Below are positions 1 through 13,900 of a stretch of 64,000 bases of DNA, one piece after another (the first letter of the stretch is position 1; each line of letters begins with the position of its first letter). Where the stretch lies: the NCBI GenBank assembly GCA_033980235.1, contig CM067075.1, forward strand, positions 30,314,385 through 30,378,384, read 5' to 3'. Under the pieces are notes generated by a model. That model did not search any database, was not told the origin of the DNA, and saw only the letters and a list, made by a program, of their open reading frames with translations. Source of the stretch: Diadema setosum. Lineage: Eukaryota > Echinodermata > Echinoidea > Diadematoida > Diadematidae. The translations under genes and the position numbers were made by a program.

Positions 1-30
1 TTATTATTATTATTATTATTATTATTATCA
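1..30. repeat. (TTA)n microsatellite
   Basis: Uninterrupted TTA repeat at the window edge, in the MINDY4 intron upstream of the first exon seen. Confidence 0.9.
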
Positions 31-217
31 TTACTTCTTTCTTTGCTTAATGGCATATGGGGGTCTAATAACATTTAGGAGTGAAAAAAAAGAGAGAGAG
101 GAAAATAAACAAAGCAGTCAGTTGAGAAGGTACAGTATGTACTGTGCAAAATTGTGTAATGTAAACCCTTTTCCTACTGATAATCTTATAAACATTACTC
201 TCCTCTCCTCTCCACAG

Positions 218-337
218 GGTTGCAAAGGAACGTTGGAAAGAATGGATGCTGAATTGCCCAGGACAGAGGAAAGCATAGGGAACCGGTCACAGCTCGCCAA
301 AGAGGCTCATATAGAAAAGATAATGAGGAAAAACAAG
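218..337 (+). CDS. MINDY4: MINDY4 window exon 1
   Basis: 40 codons, phase 0 at both ends, acceptor 'tccacag' and donor 'gtaaga'. The other two frames are stopped. It encodes the N-terminal stretch '[20 protein letters not shown]', which lines up with the human segment around 'MDQERPRSDLSINNRNDL'. The preceding exon with the initiator Met must lie left of the window. Confidence 0.9.
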
Positions 338-3300
338 GTAAGATACACATTTCACAGACTTTGTTAGCATAGTGTCACTCAACTTGGTCATACATTTTGG
401 ATTTTCTTTGCAATCAGTGTAGGTGGTGTAGTGGTGAATTTGATGAGATGATATGGGTATTGGATGACTTGAACAAAATTCAGCATGGTACATGTAAATC
501 ATAAATTTGTCATCTAGCCACAGGGTATGTCATACTTGGGGAATGTGAGGGCCTTCAATTCATTAAACACAAGCTTATGGCTTAAACATGCTGTAGTGCA
601 TTTGAAACTAATGCTTTTTTTTTTTCATCACCATCATAATCTGTGGCATTTCCACACATTCATGACTTGCAGCAGTTAATTGTTTTAGAAAAGTTTTACC
701 AATAATCACTGGGCATTTTGATCAAGACTGTTATATGTGTCTTGCTTCATGAGTAGATAAAATGCTGTAATTTGTGCAAATTTCCTTAGTAATTCATGCA
801 GACTCAATATTCAGGGGCTACAAGAAGTGTGTTTATCATGCTATTCATTTCAATTTCCAATTTTGTAGAGATGACAGTATTTCTTCCATATTTACTGATC
901 AATGCATTAGCTCATAAAAGATGGTTATATGCAGGTTTCCTGTGTATACTACATTGTAAGTATTTTTGAAAAAAATTATTACACAGATTAGCCTTTGCCC
1001 AGTCAGTATTCAATCACAGAGAATATAGTACATGTATGGTACATTTTTTATGAATGTATTTGGCATGTGGAGATACACAAACTTTGCTCTGATTATTCCT
1101 GACAAAACAGGATGCTGCCAAACCATTTCGTGCCATGATCGAGGTCATCGTGAAGTTCCTGATAGAGCGGGCAACGTCCAACAAGGAAGGGGACAGTAGT
1201 ATCCCTGAGCAGAAATCATCCACAGAAGACGTTGGGAAGCCAGAGAAGAGGCACTCTAGACCATCCTCAGCCAGACGGAAGGACAGTTCAGATAACCGGA
1301 GAAAGAAGGATGATACTGACAGTGGCATCGTCCCTACACAAGGTGAGAACCATATGGTCACTCCTCTTTAACGCCAGAGTTTCTGTCGCTGATAATCCTA
1401 AATTTTCAATGATGTTACTTCAGTGACAGATCAAGGTCTCAAATGTGTGCATAATTTTGTTTTGCTCACTTCATTTTTGTTTTTCTATGTGTGTGTGTTA
1501 TCATGATATTTTTATGTTTCACAATCTTTGTAGTCGTGAAAATGCAATTACACGTTCTCAGGGATACTGATACTCTAGTACTATGATTTTCTCTGGCCAT
1601 GGAATAATAGTTTGCATATGAAACATATGATGTGATTATAGAATGATTTGGTTCAGGCTGAAAGGTAATGATTTCATGAGACTGTAGTATTATATCATTA
1701 TGCTACAAATGTAAAAATGCCACGGGCAAACACTCTGCTGTGTTAGGGCTTGCTTGAATTTGATTCCTCCACTATCTAAATGATCCCCTATGATATTCTG
1801 AAAAGAATTTGCTACATCCAATCTGTGTTTTGTCTCCACCCCCCATCATTTTATTAGACTTTTGCACTGAATGATAACATTAGACAACATTAGAGATTTT
1901 TTGCCAGCACAAAGCTTTGACAGTGCTGTCATGAAATTGACTGTAAAAATCATGGTCTTGAATTCATTGCTCCTCTCACCTTCTCCCCCTTTCTTTTTGC
2001 AGAACTAGGTGGCCTTCCACAGCAGGACCTTGGATCACTGCGACGTGAACCCACCACCGTCGTGACCATAAAAGACCGGCCGAGCGTGAGACGCCCCGAA
2101 ACCCCAGAGCAAACACTGCAAGACAGCAAACCGACTGCGTCATCAGACAAAGTAGGATCCTCCTCGTTGTCCAAGCGAGAGTTGGAGCCGTCGAGTCGGT
2201 CCAAGAGACCGGGCAGTGCATCTCGAAACAGAGGACTTGCTGGACCGATTACGAGCAGCCTTGAGGTGCGTGTACAATGTAGAGTGATTACCTCACACAT
2301 TATGTCTTTGATAGAGTACATGTGTCGTAAAATATGGCCGCAAACTTTATTAATGCCATATGAAAAAAAAAATCCTCTTGTAACACTGTAAAGCTCAGGG
2401 GGGTGTTTCATCAATGCTTGTCAGCGCTGACAACTGTCGGTGCTGACCAATTTCAGCAAAATCCTTGGTTTTGATTGGCTGAGATGCTCTGGTCACTGAC
2501 TGTTACTATGGTGATTCAAGTTGTCAGCGCTGACAAATGTTGATGAAACACCCCCCAGGAGTTCTATTTTCATTGTTCTGGTTATTTTTATTTTAATGGA
2601 AATTATCAGTCTTTCTTCATTGTAAAGGAGTACCTGACATCAGTGCATTTTGGCATATCTTTGTAGTCTTCTGTAGATGTATGTACAAGTATGTCTAGTT
2701 TTTATCTGACTTACTTTACAGTGTGGGTCATTGATTTATTTACATTATATTCCCTTTTGGGTTATGTGACATGCATTAAGTTTAGTTGCAGCAAAGATCT
2801 GTACTGGTAAAAAGTGCTGAAAATGTTTGTTGTTGTTCTGTTTTGTTTTTGTTATTTTTCCCTTTCCTTATACAGAGAAAACTATATTACGCTTCGTTAA
2901 TAAGTTGCCCTACAATGTGTGGCATAGCAATGTTTTTCAAAATGTATAAGATGTCTATATCTATATTTTGATAGACTAACAAATATCATGCAGTGTTGAG
3001 TTATGGACAGTTGGTTTCAAGAAATGAATGTAAATATTTTCTGTTTTGTTTTTTGTTTTTTCTTCTGTTTACAAATCTTTGACATAACTTTCAGCCGAGT
3101 GACAGAAGGAGAAGCCAGAAGAGCTCTCACTCCTCAGTGTCATCCTCCCTCTCCTCCCCAAACATGACCACACCCCACCTGGATGCCGGTCTCAATTCCT
3201 CCGGGCTCGACCTGTCTCCCTCCAAGAAGAAGATGACGTCCTCGTCCAGCCGTAGCATGCTGAAGAGCTTCGGCTTTGATCTCTCGCCGGAGAACACGTC

Positions 3301-6300
3301 CGACAACCTTGGTCCGAACGCCCCCGCATCTGGGGCCAAGACTGCTGGTAGTTCGGACCAGATGATTAATGGAGACGGGTTGACGTCATCTTCAAAAGAT
3401 GGGCGGTTGCCAAGACACCGCAGGTCATTTGACGAGGCATTGGATGATACAGAGAAGAACAGTAGACCTGGCTCCAGGAATGCCCACCAGAAAGACAAGT
3501 GAGGAGTAGTGCAGCGTTTTATGAAATTTGTCAGTCACTGACAACTGTTTTAAGCTACTGAAATCCTTGCATCTGATTGGATGAGAGCAAATTTGTCAGT
3601 GAAAATCACTTACACAACATTTCATGAAATGCCTCCCTGGCATTAGCTGTTCATAACGTGTAACCCTTTATTTGCTTAGGATTTGTGCATTCTTTTTTCC
3701 TTCAGCATTCAATGATTCCTCCAAATTTATGTTGTATAGTCAACCTTGCATAAGTCGACCTCGCATAAGTCGAATAATCGCCTAAGTCGAAGGTCTCTGC
3801 AAGTCCTCTTCTCTTTATATTCTATTGATTTTTAATCCCTCATAAGTCAAGTTTTCTCTAAGTCGAAGCTATTTCTTCAGTCCAAATTGATTTGACTTTA
3901 ATAGGCAAGGTTGACGTTAGTTATAAAGTTAGCAAGCCCACTCTGATGTAGCAGTATGCCTTAGTCCCACAGGAAGGCTTTGGTGACATGATAATGATGT
4001 GGGGAATTAGGTAATCCCTATTCATTGGTAATTAGATTTCAGACATCTGTGCCAGTCAATGAAGAATGCACTCCAGTGTTCTTGCCAGTTAGTGAACAAA
4101 GCACAATAAGGGTTCAGGGTACACTTGATTGCTTAATTTGAAGTTTTAATCACTGCATATATGTGACAGTGCACCTCAAAACAAACAAAAAGTCGCCAGA
4201 CATGAATTTTTAGTTAAGACCATATTCTGAAAGAGCAGACTTTAAGCTTTAAAATGATGTATAACTCAAATCAAATGGACTCTCCTAACCTATCTAAATA
4301 TTGGAAAGAAAGCACAACCTCAGAAAAAGTGTGAACTGAGAAAAGAGGCTCTGAAGTACAGTGTCTATTCAAGCGCTTAATCTTTACCAAACCGTGCTGG
4401 CTGTGCGATGAATGGGACAAAAAACAGGAAGTAAACCACTGGAGTAACAACAATGAAGGGATTATCAGATTAAACTGAAATTAAGCATGTCTCATTAACA
4501 CATTCTCTCCATAATTAATGCCAACTTTCAAAGCAGTAGCACTATCCTTGCAAAAGTTACTAGAGTTGAAAGTGAAGAGTGTGGACAAGGTTTTTCAGAA
4601 ATGAAAAAGGGATTCTGAAGACACACCAAATCACACTATTCTATCAAAAATGTTCGAGATAAACTGCTAAAAAACACACTTTCCTGCCCGTTTTATGATA
4701 CCAAATTTTAGCATAATGTAAAAGAAGATCTGCTCTTTCAGAAAATATGAAAAAGTCAAGTTCGGCTAGGTTGACCCATTTCACTTGTTTTCAGTCCTCA
4801 CGCAAAATCAGTGTGTGCGACTTTATGTTCGTTTTGAGGTGCACGGTCACATATGTGCTATTATTTGGAGGTGAATAGCTGCGATATTGTTCAAAGTTCT
4901 AGAGATTGACCTGATAAAAATGTGAAGCATCGAGTAGTTATTACCTCGTAGCCAGGAAATTGGCCATTGTCTGCAGTTGTAGCAATAACCTGTGGAAAAT
5001 TTTAGGAATAGAAACTTGAGAATGTGTGTAAAACCTGTCATGGTATTTGTGAATCTTCATTTAGGCCCTTCAAAGAGTTCTCCATATTTATGGAAAGGAA
5101 TCTAGATAACAAGTGCAAAAGATATATATGCTTTTAGCACACAGCGTGACAAACAGGGTGACGCATGAAAAAGGTGATTGATGGTGATGATCTTTTATGC
5201 TGTCATTATTGTTCATTCATTCCATGTCTCCATTTCACATTATTTTGATTGACAGAAAATCAGCTGTCTCATCATCGGGCTCCCAGAAGAAGACGTCGAA
5301 GGAGGTGTCATCCCTGGGCGACCTTGAGATGGGCGATGTTGATGACCTCGAGGAAGACCTCAGGGACATCCAGCTGGGGTCATACACCCCCAGCACCAGG
5401 AAACCCATTGACTCACGACCAATCACGCTGCAGCTAGCCATAGTGAGTTTACATTCCCTTTTATAGTGGTGTTGTTGTCATTTCATTTCACTCTAACCAG
5501 TCTGGGCTGGGTAAGCCTGTGTTGGAATCTGTTTGGCTATTTGGACATCTGCCAGTTTAGTTTCACTGCTCATGATCACAGATGTACCAAAAACAAGTTG
5601 CGCTGCATACGGATTACACAAATCCTGTATTTTCTCATGAATAACAAGGATCTCCATGCCGACTGCTGAATTGTTGCACAAAGTCTTGGTTTGCAGGCTT
5701 TTGTTTTCTTGGTGCATACTGAAAGGCAATGAAACAGCATGGCATGTCATGGCCAAGTGAATAGCTGCATGAGGGGTTATTGTCCCCGCCGAACGAGTTC
5801 GAGCAGGGGACTATGAAACGGGCTCCGTACGTGTGTGTGTCTGTGCGTCCGTGCGTCCGTGCGTCCGTGTGTCCGTCCGTCCGTGTGTGCGTCCGTGTGT
5901 GATCAAAATGTTCAAAATGCTACTCCTTCGCCATTTCTAACCCGATTTTGATTCTGTTTGCTTTATATGATAGCACTACATGGGAGCTTTGAAACTTCTA
6001 CACAGAATTTTAGTTGTGACCTTTGACCTTGACCTTTGACCTATATTGTACATTTTGCTTCAAAATGCTACTCCTTCGCCATTTCTAACCCGATTTTGAT
6101 TCCGTTTGCTTTATATGATGGCACTAGGTGAGGGCTTCGAAACTTCTACACAGAATTTTGACCTTTGACTTCTTTGACCTTTGACCTTGATTTTTGACCT
6201 ATATTGTACATTGCCTACAAAATGCTACTCCTTCGCTATTTCTAACCCGATTTTGATTCCGTTTGCTTTATGTGATGGCACTAGGTGAGGGCTTCAAAAC

Positions 6301-9300
6301 TTCTACACAGAATTTTGACCTTTGACTTCTTTGACCTTTGACCTTGATTTTTGACCTATATTGTACATTTTGCTACAAAATGCTACTCCTTCGCCATTTG
6401 TAACCCGATTTCAATTCCGTTTGCTTTAAGTCATGGCACTAGGTGAGGGCTTCAAAACTTCTACACAGAATTTTGACCTTTGACTTCTTTGACCTTTGAC
6501 CTTGATTTTTGACCTGTATTGTACATTTTGCTACCAAATGCTACTCCTTCGCCATTTCTAACCCGATTTCGATTCCGTTTGCTTTATGTGATGGCACTAG
6601 GTGAGGGCTTCAAAACTTCTACACAGAATTTTGACCTTTGACTTCTTTGACCTTTGACCTTGATTTTTTTTACCTATATTGTAAATTGGGTACAAAATGC
6701 CACTCCTTCGCCATTTCTAACCCGATTTCGATTCCGTTTGCTTAATGTGATGGCACTAGGTGAGGGCTTCAAAACTTCTACATAGAATTTTGACCTTTGA
6801 CTTCTTTGACCTTTGACCTTCATCTTTTTACCTATATTGTACATTTTGCTACTAAATGCTACTTCCGGCGGGGACATATATTACGCACCGCGTAATTTCT
6901 ACTTTTCCTTGTTCACTATTTGTTTTGCTAATTCCACTAGAATAGTTTTATAAGCCACTGAACTACACATACCCCTTTTTTAAAGTTGGATGGATCCCTT
7001 TACACACTTTTGTAGGTTTTTATTTGTAAAAATACATGTAGCTGAAAGTTCTATTTGCTGCATCTGCTTCATAAAATTCTTGGTGTTTGAAACCACTTAA
7101 GTGCTCTCTGCAATGTTTCAGCTTCTGAGGAGAAGGCCTTATAAAGTTACCGTACGTTAGATAAGTGCACAGTCCTTCTGCAGTGAAAGACTTTTATTTT
7201 TGGGACTCAAGTGTCGTCTGTGGTTATTTTTCCGATAGGATAAAGAAGAACACAAGATTATTTTATATCAAAACAACGGCACCTAGAAAAATGTGCTCTC
7301 CAAGATGAGGATTGCAATGCCATTGATAATATGAAAGCAAAAGCTTGAAGAGTGTTTGAGGAGAGAAAAGAGGGGTCCTCATTTTTGTTTTTGTTTTTCA
7401 CACAGCAACTGAAGACACTTCTGTTTGGGAGCAGCACGGGATGTTTCAACGATGAGTGGAGACTGCAAGGGTGTGGATTCAACAGCATCTCTGACATATC
7501 ATATGGGATTGTGCAACACAAAGTGAGTGCTACAGAAATCATAACGTTCTGAGGTAATGGGGTTTCCTGGTAATTTATGTGCCAGTGACCAAAGTTAATT
7601 TTACATTCCATCCCAGATAATTCATGCAAGACAGTGAAGCTTTATTCTGTTGAGGACTGTTTGATTTTGCTACAACACACATTTCCCATAGACACCAGCC
7701 CGAGAATACTCGAGACTCGTCCTCAACGGGTTAATAGATGTATTGCTGTGTTGACATTGAATAGAAATTCATGTTTTGAATCTATTTACTCAACTAGTTC
7801 TTTCTCTGTTATTATTATCAAATCCCAACTCTATGTTTTGTTTTGTTGTTGCTGTGTTCTACAAGCCCATATTTTGAAAGGAGCTGTCTGTAGTGTGTGT
7901 ATGGTTGGTAAGGCAGTAATCATGATTTGTGGTTGATGGAGTGTGACAGTCCAACAACCTCAAAAAGACATACCAAGTCCTCTGAGTAACACTACCTGTG
8001 ACCCTGAAGATGATAACAGGTGCAAGACTGTAAGATTAAGATGAAGTTTGTATTTTTGTGTTTGTTTGTTTATTTGCTTGTTTGTATGTTTTTGAAGGGT
8101 GGTCCATGTGGGGTGCTAGCTTCAATCCAGGCCTGCATGCTCCAGAGGCTGCTCTTCCCTGAAGGTAGCGTCCAGATGACTGCTGCCAATTTGAAGCAAC
8201 TCACCCTGAAGAGGAGAACAGACAGCCTGGTGCAAGCCATCTGTGATATCGTGTGGAGAGCCGGCCAGAAGCAGAGTGCTGCTATTGCTCTGTGAGTCTG
8301 CACACATTGGCAACCCGTTGATCTTATTTTCATGTTTGTGTCATAAAAAAAAAGAGAAGAAAATGCAGAGTACTGTATACACCAAATATTTTGCAAGGTT
8401 TTTATTTTGGCGAATTCCGCGAGTCAGGTGCTATTCGCGAAATTAAAGACATGCAAGAATAAAGACTCTGATCCCGATATGAATGTGACACGCATGTATA
8501 CATTTCTCCATTCAGTACAGTACTCCATGATCACAAATTTAGCCACTCGGGAAATCATCAGGAAGTTCCGATTCGTGAAAATTTAGACTAGCTTACGTAT
8601 ACAGTGTCATAATTATTCATGTATTTTTTTCGCTGGGGTGTCCAATACCCAATTCTATTTTATAGTCATTTTATGTGTATGTTGGATTATTCCTTGCCCA
8701 CTACTGTATGAGCTGTTATTTTCGCATACAGATATTTTCGCAAATGGGGAGTTCACTAACTTTTTGGAGATGTTGAAGTTGTTTTTCGGAATTGACACTG
8801 ACACTGACACTATCATAACTTGCACTATTACCCTAGCGCAGTGCAGCATTTTCGTGTGTTGTTAAATTTGCCATCCAACTGTGATTCGCAAAATTCGTGA
8901 AAATGAAACCCTTGGGAAACTAACAGCTAATACAGTATTTGTCACTATTATGACTGTCATTATTTTCAACTCAAATTTGACTTAAATTTCTTAGTCCCAG
9001 ATATTGATATATCAAACACTACGATTGAGATTTAAAGCTGTTTGAAGCATAAACTTACCCATGGCAAAGGGAGTTGCTCTAAATAAATTTGCGTACTTTT
9101 AGAAACCCTTATTTTGTTTTTAATAGTCATTTGTGAACACAAGTCATTTTCTTTGATTCTTACATTATCCTAACGTTTGTTTTGTTCTGTTTTTAGACCG
9201 ACGCCTAAAGCTCATTTCCCAGGTGGAGGGAGGTACAAGACTGATGGTGTGACTGAAACGGTAAAATTCAAACTAATAATTCCACCTGAATTCCACTTGT

Positions 9301-10882
9301 AGTTATCTTTTACTGGACACAAATCATAGACTAGTTAACATGCAGATAAAAGACATTTATTAACGTTACTCAAACTCACTTTAAAAATTAATTTCATAGG
9401 AGTGGTTTTCGATGTACAGATATAGTCATCTTTACAAAACCAATCAAAAGCTAGTGACATGCAGTTGAATAATGACATTGTGCTTGGATAACCAGAAAGT
9501 GCATTTCAGTAAAAGGCATTGCTGTCTGGCCATTGTGTTTTAAAGTCAAATTGACTTAAAAAGTTGATCCAGAGAATTATTCATGTTGTAATCTTGACAA
9601 GACGCTGATGAAAAGCTTGCGACATATGGATGAAGGTAATTTGTTCTTATGAAGACAAAATACAGTGTATTTTGGTGAAGTGTATGATGTCTAGCTGTAA
9701 TGTTATTGAAGCTGACAATTCATTTTAAACTGGGTTTTCATCTGTCATGAATAGGGAACATATAATCTCGTACAGTTACAGGAGTTTAGTCCTACTGTGC
9801 CTGCTGCATCTTAAAATAACAACTCAAGATGTACAAATTGAGATGTCAAATCATGTTTGATATTGGTATAATATGTCAGAGTAGCAATGCTACTGTAATA
9901 AACTGTAGGTGTTCCATTCAGCAAATGCTTTCACTTCTCACACCCCCCCCCCAAAAAAAAACAACAACAACAACAACAACAACAGCAACAACAAAAACTG
10001 AGACTCATTTTCCCCTCAAAGTTGCTGCTTTTTTAGGGGAGAGGGAAAAAAAAATCACTTTCTGGTAAGGTTTGTCAGTGGCACACCCATCACTGGAATA
10101 AGTCAAGAACAGAACTAATAAACTATGCCTTTGAACTGAACTGCCTTTTTTAGGTCAACCTGAACCTCTTCAAGTCGAGAAGCGAGCTCCAGGAGTTTGT
10201 CCAAGCCAACATTGGGACTTTCCTGGACAGCAGAGGGCCTGGCTGTATCCTGCTCCTTTACTCGGCCCTCTTTTCACGAACCCTGGACATGTAAGTCTTT
10301 TTGACCCTGGTCATGTAAGTGTTTTTTACCATGATGTAAAGTCTCTTGCATTATCTTTCTTTCATTTCTGTAACCTCTCTTTTTCACACCCCTCTTTGTT
10401 TGTCAATCCTCTTTGAGTAATTGTTGCTCAACATCGTTTGAAACCATATTGTGACTCTATTGCGTATAGGCGAATTGCTTATCGATAACGGTCTCCTCCA
10501 CTTGTATACCTTGAGATGCAATGAATAATGTACCTACGCTATACACACTAATATTTCTTTTGATTACTGTTGTTTGTATTTTGATGTGAAAACTAATGAT
10601 TTTGTCATAGTGATTTTATTTGTATGAATGAAGAAATAAAACAAACTCAAACTCAAACCTGCCACTATCATCCTATTGTTGAAACTCCCTCCCCCCCCCC
10701 CTTTTTTTCCCGGGGAGAGAGGGGGATGGGGGCAGGCTTAAGAATGCTAGTAATGTTGCTTCACAAATTACATGTGCACATAAAATGCCTAAGAGAAAGT
10801 CACATATTTTGACTATTAAGTTCATTGATATGCAGACTTCAAACAGGTAAACAATTGATGTTCCGTTCCCCCCCCCCCCCAA

Positions 10883-10916
<34 letters not shown>

Positions 10917-13900
10917 TATATTATATACAAAGCAAGTTTTCAGCAAGTTAGTGTCTGAAAGACATATGACCAATCACCATAAATGGCCGGATTTCCATAT
11001 CAAACATTCTGTGACATTTCTGAAACTCATTTTCTCCTCCGCAGTTTTAATCCCCATTATGATCATTGCTTTCTCGGGAGAGGTTGACATTTATACTGGT
11101 AGTTTAACAGTCATGAATATTGGATTCTTTTTCCTATTATACTCGCAATTTATCTTTCTTTCGATCTCTATCTCTTGCTCTTTCCGGTTAGGGTGATAGA
11201 AGACATGGATGACCCAGGGACCAAATTTCTCGGAGCCCACGGATACTGCACTCAAGTGAGAATTTTGACCTTTTATTTCCAAATGTCTCTTCTATTTCCT
11301 GTCAGCTGTGGAAAAGGATGGCGTAATATCTGTCGACTACTGCACGATTGTAAATCAAATATTTCCAACAGGGATTCATACATTGAAAAGGTCAAAAACA
11401 CATGAATTTCTCACCGTCTTGTATATCACAGAAAGGTCTCTTTTTTAATAACACAACATCTTTTAAAATTTAAGCAACCCCTAGTAACACATCTTTTAAC
11501 ATTTAAGCAACCCCTCCCCTAAAAAAAAAACCCACAGAAACAAAAATCCAAAAGGCATCATTCAAACAGCAATTCTAACCCAGATACTCCAAATAGTTTT
11601 TATGTTTTTGATTTTTTTTAATGTACACCAGACCAGTAGTACCGTAGTATGTTTCATGCGCGCCAGACCAGTACTAGCATGTTCTCAGATACAAAATGTA
11701 GAACATAATATTTAATGCTAGAATGGGATCAGTGACAATCAAGAACATTGTTAGTGTAGTTGCCATTTACCGCCATCACTCCAGTTCTGTTGATGTCTTT
11801 TGCGTATGTGTGTACGTGTGTGCTGCAGGAGATGGTCAACCTGATACTGACCGGCAAGGCAGTGTCCAACGTCTTCAACGATGTGGTGGAGCTGGGGTCT
11901 GGCAAAGAGGTGACCAGGCTGAAAGGACTGAGCGGGAGGAGCGACATCGGCCTCCTATCTCTCTTTGAACACTACAAGTCATGCCAGGTATGAACACACC
12001 TACTTTTTGAACGCTACAAGTTGTGCCAGATATGAACACATCTGCTCTTTGAGCACTACAAGTCATGTCAGGTATGAACACACCTGCTCTTTGAGCACTA
12101 CAAAACATGCCAGGTATGAACACACCTACTCTTTGGGCACTACAAATCTCGTCAGGTATGAACGCATCTAGTACGTCTCCCTGGTTTTCCAAGAGGCTCC
12201 CTGAAAACTTCAAGTTCTCTCTTCATGTCCTGATGAGAGGCACACCTCGCTGATTTAGGAAATTAGGTTTTTGCCTGTGGAGGTGCATGTTGCACTTGAG
12301 TATCTCCCAGAGTTCTCTGTGGAACATCCTTCTTAGCTGTGATGTGTGGGGTGGTGGCAACACTTTATAAACCAAATACTGCCCCTACCCCTTCCCCCAA
12401 GCAGTTGTCTTTGAAATGTAATGTATATTTCTGATAGAAAGGTTTAAGGTTTATTTCATTTGTGGAATTTATTAATGTTATTATTAATTTATTAATTTAT
12501 TGATTAATCTCCAAAAACTCATCCAAAGATATCCAAGCAGTGGGAAATCTTAATTCCATGTCCGAGTTTCTCTTAGTTCAATCTTTAACCATCCCAAAAT
12601 TCTCTAGAGCACATCAAGCTTTTGCAGTGGCAGCAGCAGAACTATGAAATGGTCTCCCCGATGATATCAAACGTGCAAGAACAGTTAATTTTGGTACAAT
12701 TCTGAAGGCACATTTATTTTTACAATGAAGTGTTCCACCTTTCATTACCTCTCTAGATTTCACTGTATCAATAATGTTTCTTCATCATGTGCTCATTGTT
12801 TGTCTCCTTTACTTTCATCCTTGAAGCGCATAGAGATGTCTTTCAGCATATGATCTAGGTTAGAAGTATTAGAATAGATATAATTGTTTTAATTTCAATG
12901 ATACAATACACATGTCTGTCTGCTGTCCAGGTGGGGACGTACTACAAGACGCCTCGCTTCCCGATCTGGGTGGTGTGCAGCGAGAGCCACTTCAGTGTCT
13001 TCTTCTCCATCAAGAAGGAGCTGGTCAGCGACTGGCGGGCCGAGAGACGCTTTGACCTCTACTACTACGACGGTCTGGCCAACCAGCAGGAGGAGATCAG
13101 ACTGACCATAGGTATGGAGTGTTCAGTGCAAACATAGAGTTGACTGCACTTTGAGTGATTCACAACCTCATACTAAACACAAACCTTCAAACAACACATA
13201 ACTTGAACAATTTTTATCAAGGTTGTCCGTTTTGGTTTTTGTTGCTGTCTGTCTGTTTTTTTATCGTTTTGTTCACATTTTAAATGCCTTTCCTTTACCT
13301 GTTTGTTTGTTTGTTTGTTTGTTGATTTCCATATGAGAAGATGGCTGGATAGCCCATATTCAGCTACGCTAAGCTGGTCTTCCATAGGGTCCAGTTGGAT
13401 GTGAGGTGGGACCACTTCACCGGGTTAAACACCCTGCTCTTTGCGATGAATGAATGAAGCGGGATCTTTTACATGCATGAGTTGTGACTCTCTCATACAC
13501 GGGACCTCCATTTTATGACCTATCCGAGGGTCAGGGTGTTTTGCCTCTTGCTAGAGGGGACGGTATGATTACACACAACATTGCTCAGTCCAGACTCGGG
13601 TTTGAACCAGGGTCCTTATGATCGTGAGGCAGACGGGCTACCAGCTAAGCCAACTCACTTAGTGATCCTCAAAGTAATCAATGGATATTATGAGTGTAGT
13701 TGCTTAAAGTGATATGGTTGGATTTAGCGTGCCTGTGCCCTAACGTGGCAACCTGCAGAACACTCACTCACTCCATCCCCCTAGTAAAGGGTTCCAGCTA
13801 CATTGCCACTTTAGGGCACACACATCCTAAGACCAACCATATAAATGTTCAGCTCTGTACTGGACGTGGATGCACACCAGTCCTGTATACTACATGTAGA

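Noticed and set aside
11965..12171. 68-residue frame with 14-residue repeats
   Set aside because: Out of frame with MINDY4; open only because the tandem period is a multiple of three.
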